This document shows positions 16,999 to 25,865 of a stretch of DNA of 64,000 bases, one piece after another (the first letter of the stretch is position 1; every line of letters starts with the position of its first letter). The translations under genes and the position numbers were made by a program. The DNA is from CBDDFV01 sp965227335 (lineage in GTDB: Bacteria; Planctomycetota; Phycisphaerae; Phycisphaerales; SM1A02). Where the stretch lies: the NCBI GenBank assembly GCA_965227335.1, contig CBDDFV010000001.1, forward strand, positions 1,364,001 to 1,428,000, given 5' to 3'. Below the pieces are notes generated by a model. That model was not told the origin of the DNA, searched no databases, and was given only the letters and a program-made list of their open reading frames with translations.

Positions 16999-17356
16999 AC
17001 GCGGCCCGGGTCGGGTGCGGACGGGGGCCGGCGTCGACGACGTCCCGAATCGGCAGGATCGTGTCGAGTCGACCGATGCAGGCGGCGTCGTAGAGCCGGC
17101 GGTCGACGATGAACGCCAGCGTCACGCCCCGTCGACGCGCGCGTCGTTCCGCGAGGACCATCGCGGCGAGCACCGCCGTGGAGTCCGAGGCGAAGCCGCT
17201 GAGATCGATCCGCACGTGCCGACACCCGAGCCGGCGAGCCTCGACCGCGAGTCCGGGCACGAGATTGACGACCGCCTCCGCCGCGTCATCCGTCCGCACG
17301 AGCCGCACGACCAGCACGTCGTCGTCACACCGGGTTCGCCAGCGGATGTCGGGCAT
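16946..17356 (-). CDS. STAS-domain-like protein (anti-sigma antagonist type)
   Basis: A 136-residue protein. After an N-terminal strand (VLVVRLVRTDD), the pattern VRIDLSGFASDSTAVLAAM matches the central strand and loop of STAS domains, including the small residues and Ser/Thr where SpoIIAA-type proteins are phosphorylated. RGVTLAFIVDRRLYDAACIG and RLDTILPI follow, as in anti-sigma factor antagonists. The last 30 residues are disordered and Pro/Arg-rich, and are encoded where the gene overlaps the zinc-ribbon gene. No kinase partner is adjacent. The domain call is a motif-level judgement. Confidence 0.6.
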   Translation of the reverse strand: MPDIRWRTRCDDDVLVVRLVRTDDAAEAVVNLVPGLAVEARRLGCRHVRIDLSGFASDSTAVLAAMVLAERRARRRGVTLAFIVDRRLYDAACIGRLDTILPIRDVVDAGPRPHPTRAAFTEAATPDPRRTAARAR

Positions 17357-17428
17357 GCGACAACCATACGCTTCCGCGTCGCCGCGCAGATGACGCGGCG
17401 ATGACGCGGCGGCGGTTCGCCGGCTCGG

Positions 17429-18610
17429 TCACCGTCCGTAGCCGCCGCCGGTCCCGCGGTTGGTGGTGGGGACGGAGACGAGGTTCATCTGGATGAACTG
17501 GTCGGCCGTGGCGATCGATCGGGGCTGGGGGGCCCATCCCCAGACGGCCGGATTCCGGGGCGACGTCACGGCCACGGGGGGGATGAAGTGGTACGCGAGC
17601 GGGATCCGTTCGTTGAGGTCCTTCATCTGGCCGAAGTGGGGCCACTGTCGCTTGACGTCCATGCGGGAGACGCCGGAGCCGCGCATCTCGACGGGGTCGA
17701 ACGGAATCCAGCCTGCGTCCGGCAGGTAGAACTCGCCCCAGGTGACGAAGGCGGTGTCTTCGCCGGCCTTGCGTCGGGAGATCTTGTCGGTCGCGCCGAT
17801 GACGACGCGGGCGGGGATGCCGGCGGCGCGAAGCATGGCGACGCAGACGCAGACGAGGTCGTGCGGCCCGCCTTCCTGCGCCTTCGCCGCGCGGGCGGCG
17901 CCGACGACGTCAAAGCCGTGGAGGCGGAAGTTGAGCCCCATGTTGACGCCGTCGCCGTTGATGCGGACGTTGTCGATGCAGTAGCGGACGAGGTCCTTCG
18001 CGGCGAGATAGGGCGGCACGAAGCGGAGCTGTCCCTTCGAAACGTTCTCGACGGCCTGTTTGAAGAGGGGGTCGTTGGATTCGACGAGAAACTGGGGTTC
18101 GAGGGCGGGGCGCACGTCTTCCGGCCATTCGCGCGGCCAGCTGATCTGCTGCAGCGCGTTCTCGTCGATCTGGGTCGACCACGTCCGGGCCACGTAGCGG
18201 ATCTGCCAGCGGACCTCGCGTCCGCGGAAGCGTTCGATCGGCATGGTGACGAGGGCCGTGTTCATCGGCAGCTTGCCCTCTTCGACGCGGGCGTTGGCGC
18301 GGGCGTTGGGATCGGGCGTTCCGTCGAGCCACACGTTCCCGTCGATCGTGGTCATGTCGACGAGGCTCGACGCCCCTTCCTTGATCACGGGCATCACGAT
18401 GGGCGTGTTGCGGAGATCGAACTCGCGTCGGGCGCGGATCTCGGGATCCTCGCCGAGAAAGTTGTACGGCGCGATGGTCACCGTGAAGACCAACTCGTTG
18501 GTCTCCGGATCGACGTCCCGCACCGGACCTTCGGTGCGCGGCGGTTCGGCGAGGGTCATCCAGGACAGCGTCGCGGCGACGGCGACGGCGGTGAACACGC
18601 GGACCGGCAT
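17429..18610 (-). CDS. secreted transglutaminase-fold protein, probably catalytically inactive
   Basis: A 393-residue exported protein with a signal peptide (residues 1-21). A beta-rich N-terminal domain (to about 170) precedes a transglutaminase-like core. That core shows AMLRAAGIPARVVIG and EFYLPDAGWIPFDPVEM, the usual spacing of transglut_core proteins. The catalytic Cys normally sits 12 residues before the Arg of LR-AAGIPAR; here it is Pro (GGPHDLVCVCVAML). The His normally in HAW-x-E is replaced (FVTWGEFY). Only the third-site Asp (FDP) is kept. It may therefore bind peptides or act structurally. It lies 102 bp from mlaE on the same strand. Confidence 0.75.
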   Translation of the reverse strand: MPVRVFTAVAVAATLSWMTLAEPPRTEGPVRDVDPETNELVFTVTIAPYNFLGEDPEIRARREFDLRNTPIVMPVIKEGASSLVDMTTIDGNVWLDGTPDPNARANARVEEGKLPMNTALVTMPIERFRGREVRWQIRYVARTWSTQIDENALQQISWPREWPEDVRPALEPQFLVESNDPLFKQAVENVSKGQLRFVPPYLAAKDLVRYCIDNVRINGDGVNMGLNFRLHGFDVVGAARAAKAQEGGPHDLVCVCVAMLRAAGIPARVVIGATDKISRRKAGEDTAFVTWGEFYLPDAGWIPFDPVEMRGSGVSRMDVKRQWPHFGQMKDLNERIPLAYHFIPPVAVTSPRNPAVWGWAPQPRSIATADQFIQMNLVSVPTTNRGTGGGYGR

Positions 18611-18712
18611 GGGAACGCTCGCTTTCTCTCAGGCGACGCCGCGGGCGACGACGTCGGAACGGAACGATGGCGGGGGCGGGCGTGCGGGAAAATGGTAGGT
18701 CCGCGGGCCGGA

Positions 18713-19546
18713 TCAGAGGGGGGGAATCGCGGTTTTGCTGATGAAGAGGAGGTCGATCGTGTTGAGCAGTTTCGCGAGCACGAGGTTGATCGCCATGATC
18801 GCGAGGAAGCTCAGAACGAACGCCTCGGTGGCGGCGCGGCCGACGCCGACGGCGCCGGGTCGGCACGTGAACCCCTTGAAGCATGCGATCAGTCCGATCG
18901 AGAATCCGAAGAAGACGCTCTTGACGAGGCCGGAGGTCGGCTCCCACCACCCGACGAGGCGGGCGGTGAAATCCCAGAATTCGTAGTTGGGCACGCCGTA
19001 GAAGTGCACGGTGACGAGCCAGCCGCCCGCGACGCCGAGCAGGTCGGAGTAGGCGGTGAGCAGGGGGGTCATGATCGTGCACGCGACGACGCGGGGCACG
19101 ACGAGATAGGGGACGGGCTCCGCCGCCATGGCGCGAAGGGCGTCGATCTGCTCGGTGACCCGCATGGCGCCAAGCTCCGCCGCGAGCGCGCAGCCGACGC
19201 GTCCCGCGACCATGACGGCGGCGAGGACGGGGCCGATCTGCTTGACGACCGAGACGATGATGGCGCCGCCGAGCCGCCCTTCCTGTCCGATCGCGCGGAA
19301 CGGTTCGTAGCCTTCGAGGGCGAGGACCATCCCGATGAACGCGCCGGTGACGGCGACCACGGGGAGCGACGCGGCGCCGATGCTGGCGAACTGGGGCAGG
19401 AGGATGCGCCAGCGGAGCCAGCGTCGCCAGGCGATGACGGCCGCGACGAGGGTGTCGCCGACGAAACGGGTGAACACGCCGGCGGTGGCGGTCACGGTGA
19501 TCGCACGTTGTCCGATGACGCCGAGACCGGCGACGACAGGGTTCAT
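18713..19546 (-). CDS. mlaE: MlaE-family ABC transporter permease
   Basis: A 277-residue inner-membrane permease of the Mla/Mkl phospholipid transport family (MCE systems). It has five to six hydrophobic segments and the family core QIGPVLAAVMVAGRVGCALA followed by AELGAMRVTEQIDAL, which matches the MlaE coupling region (GxAxAAELGxMxVxEQIDAL). FFGFSIGLIACFKG is another conserved stretch. Its partners MlaF and MlaD are encoded about 18 kb away (37.7-39.6 kb) instead of adjacent. The upstream neighbour on this strand is the large Cys-rich protein behind a terminator, so mlaE probably has its own promoter. Confidence 0.88.
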   Translation of the reverse strand: MNPVVAGLGVIGQRAITVTATAGVFTRFVGDTLVAAVIAWRRWLRWRILLPQFASIGAASLPVVAVTGAFIGMVLALEGYEPFRAIGQEGRLGGAIIVSVVKQIGPVLAAVMVAGRVGCALAAELGAMRVTEQIDALRAMAAEPVPYLVVPRVVACTIMTPLLTAYSDLLGVAGGWLVTVHFYGVPNYEFWDFTARLVGWWEPTSGLVKSVFFGFSIGLIACFKGFTCRPGAVGVGRAATEAFVLSFLAIMAINLVLAKLLNTIDLLFISKTAIPPL

Positions 19547-19594
19547 GCGGTGAGCATAGCGAGGATCGGCGGGCGCACGGTCGATCGGCGCAAT

Positions 19595-19627
19595 GAAACG
19601 CCCCGGTCCGCGGAACGGACCGGGGCG
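19595..19627 (-). terminator. terminator of the Cys-rich lamin-tail-like gene
   Basis: A 12-bp perfect stem CGCCCCGGTCCG (19599-19610) / CGGACCGGGGCG (19616-19627) with a 5-nt loop. Read on the minus strand it is followed by TTTCATTG. It lies 47 bp after the stop codon of the gene ending at 19674 and before mlaE. Confidence 0.7.
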
Positions 19628-19673
19628 TGGTCAGATGGGGTTCAGCGATCCGAAGCGGATCGCCGGTCGGCGA

Positions 19674-22142
19674 TTACGGGCAGGGACCCCAGTTCGCGAG
19701 CAGGAACGCGAGGTCGCTCGCCCCGACGCCGCCGCCGTCGAAGTCGGCGGGCACGTCCATGAGGCCCCACGATGCGAGCAGCTCGGCGAGGTCGCCGGCG
19801 CCCACCATGCCGTTCTGGTCGAGGTCGGCCGGGCAGTCGCCGGGGTCCTTGGTGCATTCGAGGTTCGGGTTGCCGGGGGTGTCGGTCCCGTCGTCGATGC
19901 TGAAGGCGCCGACGGTCCAGGTCCCGTCCGGCGTGCAGCGGTAGGCGTGGGCCGGGACGAAGTCGCCGTCCGGGCCGGCCGACTCGTCACAGTAGGTGAA
20001 CTCGCCTTCGTCGATGGTCTCAATCAGGGCGACGCAGTCGACGACCGACTCCCACGGTTCGACGTCGAGGACGCCGTCGTCGTCGAGGTCGAGGTCGGCG
20101 CCGTTCTCACCGGTCCAGTTGAACACGAGCAGGTGGGTGACGTTGTCGCTGTTCTCGAAGTTGAGACTCGTGATGAGGTCCGGGAACGCGAGGGTGAAGG
20201 TGTCTTCCGCCGCGACGAAGAACCCGTCGCCGGGGATCGTCTGGCCGGCGAGGCTGACGACCGCTTCCACGGTGCCGCTGCCGCAGCAGCCGTCGCCGAT
20301 CACGATGTACGTGAGGTTCGACAGGTCCGTGCCGGGATCGCCGTTGAGTTCGAAGTACTCGTCGTCGTCCGACCCGCCCTGGTCGATGCGGACCTCGTTG
20401 ATCAGCACCTCGGGCGCCTTGGCGAAGCAGACGTCCAGCGCGATGTCGGCGCAGGACTGATCCCACTCGACGTCACAGCAGAACGGCTCGATCGCACAGA
20501 CCGTGAGGCAGCACGCGGCGTCGTCGCAGTTGGGCGTGCCGTTGGCTTCGATGCAGCTGCCGGCCGCGGGGTCGCCGCATTCCGGATCGCCGATGCACGA
20601 CGCGTTGGCTTCGCCCGGCGTGTCGTCGCCGCCGTCCGGATCAAGCGGGCCCGAGACCCAGACCGAATCCGGCGTGCACAGGTAGACGTGCTGCGGGACG
20701 CCGGTCTTGTCCGGTCCGACGGTGGTCGAACTGTAGACGAAGTCGATCGTCTTGCAGTCCGGCGTGTCGCCTTCCACGATGCCGAGGCTGTCGATCATGG
20801 ACTGCCAGGGCATGCTGTCGAGCGTCCCGTCGTTGTCCACGTCGAGGTCGTCGCCGACGAGGCCCGTGAAGTTGAAGACGAGCGCGTGGGTGACGGAGTC
20901 GGAGTTCTCGAACGGCAGGTCGGTGACGAGGTCCGCCACCGCGAGCGAGAACGTGCCTTCCGCCCCGACGAAGAAGCCGTCGGCGGGAATGCTCAGGCCG
21001 TCGAGATCGATCGCCGCTTCCACGGCGCCGCAGCCGTCGGCGTTGTCGCCGATGACGATGTAGGTGACGCCGTCGAGCGCCGTGCCGGGGGCGCCGGTGA
21101 GTTCGAAGTACTCTTCGTTGTCAGCGCCGGGCTGATCAATGCGGATTTCGCTCAGGAGCACCTTCGGGGCTTCGCCGGGCGTGAGGCATTCCGCTTCGGC
21201 GAGAGCCGCGCAGCTCTCGTCCCAGACGGTGTCGCAGCAGGTCGGATCAATATTGCAGACGAGGGTGCAGCACTCGACGTCTTCGCAGAAGAGGGTGCCG
21301 TTGGGCTCGAAGCAGTTGCCCGCGTCGGGATCGCCGCAGCTCAGGCAGATCTGCTGCGCGAGGAAGGCGCAGTCCGCGTCCCACTCGACGTCGCAGCAGA
21401 AGGCGTCTTCCACGCACACGGCGTCGCAGCAGTCCGCGTCGTCGCAGCTGGGGGTGCCGTTGGCTTCGAAGCAGTCGCCGGCGTCCTGCGCACCGCAGGG
21501 GAGCGGGGTGTCGCAGGCGAGGTTCGCCGCGCCGACCGTGTCGGTGCCGCCGCCGGTGTCGAACAGGCCGATCGTCCAGGTCCCGTCCGGCGTGCAGCGG
21601 TAGGCGTGGCCGGGGACGAACGTGCCGTCCGGGCCGACCGTTTCGCCGCAGTAGATCTGGTCGCCGGAGCCGACCGTTTCGACGAGGGCGACGCAGTCGA
21701 TGATGTTGGTCCACGGGGTGACGTCGAGCACGCCGTCGTCGTCCGTGTCGAGGTCGTCGCCGTCCGCGCCGGTGAAGCCGCTGACGAGCAGGTGCGTGAC
21801 GTTGTCGCTGTTCTCGAAGTTGAGGACGGCGACGAGGTCGGGCGTGCCGAGGGTGAAGGTCTTCTCCGCCACGACGAAGAAGCCGCCGCTCGGGATGAAG
21901 TTGCCGGTCAGATCGGTGACCGACTCGATCGTGCCGGACCCGCCGGTCCCGTCGCCGATGACGAGATAGGTCAGTCCGTCGAGCGACGTTCCCGGGAGCG
22001 CGCGTAACTCAAAGTACTCATCGTCGGCGCCCGGGTTGTCAATCCGAACCTCGTTGATGTCGATCTGGGGGCCGCCGGCTGTCGCCGCGCCCGCCACCGC
22101 CAGCGCGCCCGCGGCGGCCAGCCATCCGTTCCGATATTCCAT
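19674..22142 (-). CDS. secreted protein: three lamin-tail-like domains, three Cys-rich modules, dockerin-like tail
   Basis: An 822-residue secreted protein. A signal peptide (to about residue 22) is followed by three copies of a ~165-residue domain starting INEVRID or LSEIRID with (D/N)EEYFEL, which resembles the lamin-tail domain. Between them lie three ~50-residue Cys modules (two in tandem, then one) with the pattern NGTPxCDDxxCC, VCxxxxFCCDVEWDxxCA. Each holds about ten Cys and would be disulfide-bonded. The C-terminus has two EF-hand-like Ca2+ loops (ADLDQNGMVGAGDLAELL, ADFDGGGVGASDLAFLL) ending LLANWGPCP. ATG 22142 has AGGAAGAGAG upstream. Binding target unknown. Confidence 0.82.
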   Translation of the reverse strand: MEYRNGWLAAAGALAVAGAATAGGPQIDINEVRIDNPGADDEYFELRALPGTSLDGLTYLVIGDGTGGSGTIESVTDLTGNFIPSGGFFVVAEKTFTLGTPDLVAVLNFENSDNVTHLLVSGFTGADGDDLDTDDDGVLDVTPWTNIIDCVALVETVGSGDQIYCGETVGPDGTFVPGHAYRCTPDGTWTIGLFDTGGGTDTVGAANLACDTPLPCGAQDAGDCFEANGTPSCDDADCCDAVCVEDAFCCDVEWDADCAFLAQQICLSCGDPDAGNCFEPNGTLFCEDVECCTLVCNIDPTCCDTVWDESCAALAEAECLTPGEAPKVLLSEIRIDQPGADNEEYFELTGAPGTALDGVTYIVIGDNADGCGAVEAAIDLDGLSIPADGFFVGAEGTFSLAVADLVTDLPFENSDSVTHALVFNFTGLVGDDLDVDNDGTLDSMPWQSMIDSLGIVEGDTPDCKTIDFVYSSTTVGPDKTGVPQHVYLCTPDSVWVSGPLDPDGGDDTPGEANASCIGDPECGDPAAGSCIEANGTPNCDDAACCLTVCAIEPFCCDVEWDQSCADIALDVCFAKAPEVLINEVRIDQGGSDDDEYFELNGDPGTDLSNLTYIVIGDGCCGSGTVEAVVSLAGQTIPGDGFFVAAEDTFTLAFPDLITSLNFENSDNVTHLLVFNWTGENGADLDLDDDGVLDVEPWESVVDCVALIETIDEGEFTYCDESAGPDGDFVPAHAYRCTPDGTWTVGAFSIDDGTDTPGNPNLECTKDPGDCPADLDQNGMVGAGDLAELLASWGLMDVPADFDGGGVGASDLAFLLANWGPCP

Positions 22143-22341
22143 GTGCTGATCTCTCTTCCTGGCGGCGGCGCGGTGGTGGACGTCGCCCGGGGACCGGGCC
22201 TCCCATCCGTCCACGACGATCTGTCGCGCCAACCGAATCTCTCGTGACGCCCGGCCGTCCGCGAGCCGGGCCCGTCTAGCGTATCCGGCGGAGCGTTCGG
22301 AAGAAAGCCCCTGACCTCGTCCTTTACCCAATCCGAGCGCG

Positions 22342-22372
22342 CGACAACACAGCGCAAATCGCTGTGTTGTCG
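22342..22372 (-). terminator. 13-bp perfect hairpin downstream of the OmpA-family gene
   Basis: CGACAACACAGCG / CGCTGTGTTGTCG with loop CAAAT, 30 bp past the stop codon of the gene ending at 22402. It stands out by low GC. No T-run follows on either strand, so it may be a factor-assisted terminator or a 3'-end stabilising structure. Confidence 0.5.
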
Positions 22373-22401
22373 TGGATTACCTTGGATGGCGGCCGGGGGG
22401 G

Positions 22402-23271
22402 CTACTTCTCGGGGACGTTGGCCTGCGGGGAGCCGGCCGATCCCGCCGAACCCGACGCCGGGGCCGGGCTCTCACCGCCGCCCATCGGCTGGCTGAGGTT
22501 GGGCATCGGGGCGAGGAAGATCTCCACCCGCCGGTTCGCCGCCGCGCCGCGGGGCCCGTTCGCGACCACGGGACGTGATTCGCCGTAGCCGGCCACCATG
22601 ATCCGCACGGGATCGACGCCGGCGGATTCGAGGATCCGACCCACCGAGATCGCCCGGTGCACCGACAGGTGCCGGTTGGTCGGGTGGTTGCGGAGCGTCG
22701 CGGGCTGGCTCGGCTTCTGGCTGTCCGTGTGGCCGATGATCCGGACCTCGAGATTGGCGCCGGCGTTGTTCAGGACGCGAGCGAGATCGCCCAGCGTGTT
22801 CGCCGCGTCATCCCGGACTTCCGCCGACCCCGACGGGAAGGTGAAGTCGCTGGCGAATCGCAGCATGCCCTTGCTGGAATCGAACGTCACGAGCTCCGGG
22901 TGCTCCCGAGCCATCTGTTCGAGCGCAAACTGGACGTCGCCGGGCAGACCGCCCATCTCCAGCGTCGCGACCTCTTCGAGCAGCCGGTTGTAGTCCGCCT
23001 GCAGGGTGCTGAGCGAGCTGTTCATTGAACTCGAACTGCCCTGCATGGCGTTGAGCTCGGACGAGGTCTGGTCCAGCTGTCCGCGGACCGCCTGGAGATT
23101 CGCCTCCAGCCCGTCGCGTTCGTCCTCGAGGGCCACGAGCTGCTCACGCAGCGACCGGTTGGTCGTCATCAGATCGTCGTAATTCTCCTGCTTGACGCAG
23201 CCGCCCGTCAGGACCGTCACGCCCAGCATCAGCCCCGCCAGGGCCGTCATCGTCATCGCGTTCCGTTGCAT
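22402..23271 (-). CDS. OmpA-family lipoprotein with coiled coil
   Basis: A 289-residue lipoprotein. Signal peptide plus lipobox LTGGC puts the lipidated Cys near residue 25. A coiled coil (about 35-90, SLREQLVALEDERDGLEANL) leads to a C-terminal OmpA/Pal domain: FPSGSAEVRDDAANTL, VRIIGHTDSQKP and GYGESRPVV with NRRVEIFL, the peptidoglycan-binding Asp and Arg positions. It should tether the outer membrane to peptidoglycan. A Gly/Ser/Pro-rich tail ends the protein. ATG 23271 is preceded by AGGAG at good spacing; the ATG at 23289 is less likely. A similar gene lies at 36966. Confidence 0.87.
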   Translation of the reverse strand: MQRNAMTMTALAGLMLGVTVLTGGCVKQENYDDLMTTNRSLREQLVALEDERDGLEANLQAVRGQLDQTSSELNAMQGSSSSMNSSLSTLQADYNRLLEEVATLEMGGLPGDVQFALEQMAREHPELVTFDSSKGMLRFASDFTFPSGSAEVRDDAANTLGDLARVLNNAGANLEVRIIGHTDSQKPSQPATLRNHPTNRHLSVHRAISVGRILESAGVDPVRIMVAGYGESRPVVANGPRGAAANRRVEIFLAPMPNLSQPMGGGESPAPASGSAGSAGSPQANVPEK

Positions 23272-23407
23272 TTGACCTGCTCCTATCATGCCTCGCCGAT
23301 GGTCCGATGCGCCCGTGCGGGCGCCGCGTGCGCGGCTCCATCCGCGTCTCTATCCTATCCGAAATCGATCCGGCCACGGTCCGATCGTCCTCCTCTCATC
23401 GGTCAAC

Positions 23408-24643
23408 ATGCCCCCGCAAGCCCACCTGATTACCGCCGCCTGCGTCGCCGACGGCGACGGACGCGTCTTCAGCCCCGGCGCGGTGCGTCTGGATGAAGAC
23501 AACGCGGTGGTCGACGTCGGAACGCCGTCCGGCCTCGGTGAGCCCGGCGGGCAGGTTGTGCGCATCCATCGACCTGACCTGATCGTGACGCCCGCCCTCG
23601 TCAACGCCCACACCCACCTCGACCTCACCGATCTCGGCCCCCGACCCGCCCCCGCCTGCTTCACCGACTGGGCCGCCAACGTCCGCGCGGGACGCGCCGT
23701 CGAACCCGACGACATCCGACACGCGGTGCAGTCCGGCGTCGAGGCGTCCATCCGGGGCGGCGTCGCGGCGGTGGGGGACATCGCCGGCGCGTGGCGCACC
23801 GAACCCTTCGAGACGCTCCGCGATTCCGCCCTGCGCGGCGTGAGCTATCTCGAGCTGTTCGGTCAGGGCGCCCGACAGCCTGACGCCGTCGCCCGCATGC
23901 ACCGGTTGCTGGACGCGGCGCCGCCCGCCGCGCACGGCGTCACGCTGGGACTCCAGCCCCACGCGCCATACTCGTGCGGGGCCGTGCTCTACGAGGCGGC
24001 GTGGCGCCGGGCGACGGTCGACGGCCGACCCATCTGCACGCATCTCGCCGAGACGCGCGAGGAACTGCAGTTCCTTCGCGCGGCGGACGGTCCGTTCGCC
24101 GATCTTCTCCGCGAGCTCAATGTCTGGGACGACACCATCCGACCCGACGGCCGTCATCCGGTCGACTGGCTCGGCGACCACGTCGACCTCGGCGATTTCG
24201 CGCTCGCGCACGTGAACTACGCGGAGGAAACGCATATCGCGCGGCTGGCGTCAAGCGGCGCGGTCGTCGTCTACTGTCCGCGGGCGAGCGCGTACTTCGG
24301 GCATCACGATCATCCGTGGGCGGCGATGCTCGACGTGGGGGTGACGGTCGCCCTCGGGACCGACAGCATCCTCTGTCTGGACACGCCGGATCGGATGTCG
24401 ACGGCGGACGAGATGCGTGCGCTCGTCCGACGCGATGGGCTCGACCCCGTCGTCGCGTTGCGGATGGCGACGGTCAACGGCGCGACGGCGCTGGGGCTGG
24501 AGCGCGATCTCTTCACGTTCGCGCCGGGACCCATCGCCGGGATCATCGGCTGGCCGGCGACGGCCGGGGCCGCGTCGTGGTCGGGCGCGATGCAGTCGGA
24601 CGCGGCGCCGGTGTGGCTGACCGGACCCGGGGCGGGCGAATGA
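23408..24643 (+). CDS. amidohydrolase of the cytosine deaminase / ATZ-TRZ family
   Basis: A 411-residue metal-dependent hydrolase of the COG0402 type. Metal ligands are visible in TPALVNAHTHLDLTDLG (HxH), LQPHAPYSC, ICTHLAET and VALGTDS (the catalytic Asp). NGATALGLERDL, near the C-terminus, is the usual end of the barrel. Members deaminate guanine, S-adenosylhomocysteine or, in the futalosine menaquinone route, aminodeoxyfutalosine. The last is plausible in planctomycetes, but no other menaquinone gene is nearby. ATG 23408 is the first start consistent with the family. Its stop overlaps the start of mpg by 4 nt (ATGA), so the two are cotranscribed. Confidence 0.82.
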   Translation: MPPQAHLITAACVADGDGRVFSPGAVRLDEDNAVVDVGTPSGLGEPGGQVVRIHRPDLIVTPALVNAHTHLDLTDLGPRPAPACFTDWAANVRAGRAVEPDDIRHAVQSGVEASIRGGVAAVGDIAGAWRTEPFETLRDSALRGVSYLELFGQGARQPDAVARMHRLLDAAPPAAHGVTLGLQPHAPYSCGAVLYEAAWRRATVDGRPICTHLAETREELQFLRAADGPFADLLRELNVWDDTIRPDGRHPVDWLGDHVDLGDFALAHVNYAEETHIARLASSGAVVVYCPRASAYFGHHDHPWAAMLDVGVTVALGTDSILCLDTPDRMSTADEMRALVRRDGLDPVVALRMATVNGATALGLERDLFTFAPGPIAGIIGWPATAGAASWSGAMQSDAAPVWLTGPGAGE

Positions 24644-25275
24644 CGACCGAGCCGCGCCGTTTCACGACGTTCGCCACGCTGGACGCGGTGACGCTGGCGA
24701 GGCGTCTGCTCGGGCAGCGTCTGGTGCACGTGACGGAGGGCGTGGCGACGGGCGGGACGATCGTGGAGACGGAGGCGTATCTCGGCGTCGAGGATCGCGC
24801 GGCTCATTCGTACGGCGGTCGGCGGACGGCCCGCACGGAGACGATGTACCGCGAGGGCGGGCACGCGTACGTGTATTTCATCTACGGGATGCATTGGTGC
24901 TTCAACGTGGTGGCGGGTCCGGCGGAGACGCCGACGGCGGTGCTGATCCGGGCGTTGATTCCGGACGTGGGGGCGGCGGCGATCCGGGAGCGTCGGCCGC
25001 GGGCCCGGCGCGATCGGGATCTGTGTTCCGGGCCCGCCCGGTTGACCCAGGCTCTCCGGATTGACGGATCCTGCGACGGCGTTGATTTGCGCGACTCGGC
25101 CTGCTTATATATAGAGCGGCGTCGACAACGGTCGCTGCCGGCGTCGCGAATTGTCGCGGCGCCCCGGGTCGGCGTGTCGTATGCTGGCGCGTGGGCGGCG
25201 CGTCCGTATCGTTTTCTCGTGCGGGACTGCGAGCATGTTTCGGTTCCGCCGCCCGTCTCGAACGGCCGGGGCTGA
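24640..25275 (+). CDS. mpg: 3-methyladenine DNA glycosylase (Mpg/AAG family)
   Basis: A 211-residue base-excision repair enzyme that removes alkylated purines. Family motifs are LARRLLGQRLV, TIVETEAYLG (with the catalytic Glu), DRAAHSYGGRRTARTETMY, GHAYVYFIYGMHWCFNVV and VLIRALIPD, then CSGPARLTQAL with PRVGVSYA near the end. This is the compact bacterial version of the human AAG fold. Translation is coupled to the upstream amidohydrolase by an ATGA overlap. Confidence 0.93.
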   Translation: MTTEPRRFTTFATLDAVTLARRLLGQRLVHVTEGVATGGTIVETEAYLGVEDRAAHSYGGRRTARTETMYREGGHAYVYFIYGMHWCFNVVAGPAETPTAVLIRALIPDVGAAAIRERRPRARRDRDLCSGPARLTQALRIDGSCDGVDLRDSACLYIERRRQRSLPASRIVAAPRVGVSYAGAWAARPYRFLVRDCEHVSVPPPVSNGRG

Positions 25276-25349
25276 CGGGAATTGCACTCTTTGCCCCTCG
25301 TTCGCCGATAGCATCATCACCATCTCTTCGCTTCGGACGACCCCATCTG

Positions 25350-25829
25350 ATGTCTGAACTGATTCCTGAACCGACCGGCGGCGCTTCTCCGACCATCGAC
25401 TGGTCGGCGATGCGTGAATCGGCGGGCCCGTATCCGATCGATGCGTTCCACTTCGTTCGCGAGGGCCTGACGTACACGGTGGAGCGGATTCACGCGGAAC
25501 TCGACGACGTGACGGATCCGGCGGCCCTTGCGACGCTGGATCGCCACATCAGCGGCCAGCAGTTGTGCCTGGGGCTGCGTGACTTTGCGATCGACCAGTA
25601 CGGCTACCTCGCCCCGCTCGTGCTCGAGCAGTGGAACGTTCGTCGCACGGACGACTTCGGGCGGATCGTGTTCGCCATGATCGAGGCGGGCCTGATGTCG
25701 AAGACGGACCAGGATTCGCTCGACGACTTCCGCCTCGTGTACGATTTCGCCGAGGCGTTCAGTCAGGACGAACTGGCCCGTCGGATCGGCGCGGTGAACC
25801 GTTCCGACACGCACCAGACCTCCTCCTGA
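25350..25829 (+). CDS. Minf_1886-like protein of unknown function
   Basis: A 159-residue soluble protein. The core FVREGLTYTVERIHAE followed by HISGQQLCLGLRDFAIDQYG and W(N)VRRTDDFGRIVFAMIEAG matches a small family I know as Minf_1886, found in Planctomycetes and Verrucomicrobia. The acidic C-terminus (DFRLVYDFAEAF) is also typical. No catalytic residues are apparent and the function is unknown. The ATG at 25350 is the sensible start; longer in-frame extensions are noncoding in composition. A membrane transporter gene follows 36 bp later and may be cotranscribed. Confidence 0.75.
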   Translation: MSELIPEPTGGASPTIDWSAMRESAGPYPIDAFHFVREGLTYTVERIHAELDDVTDPAALATLDRHISGQQLCLGLRDFAIDQYGYLAPLVLEQWNVRRTDDFGRIVFAMIEAGLMSKTDQDSLDDFRLVYDFAEAFSQDELARRIGAVNRSDTHQTSS

Positions 25830-25865
25830 CGGCGAGGCCCCGCGGGGGCGGGCGAGGAAACGGGC

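Noticed and set aside
17588..22007. Long plus-strand open frames over the transglutaminase-like, mlaE and Cys-rich genes
   Set aside because: Shadow frames; the minus-strand products have clear domains and signal peptides.
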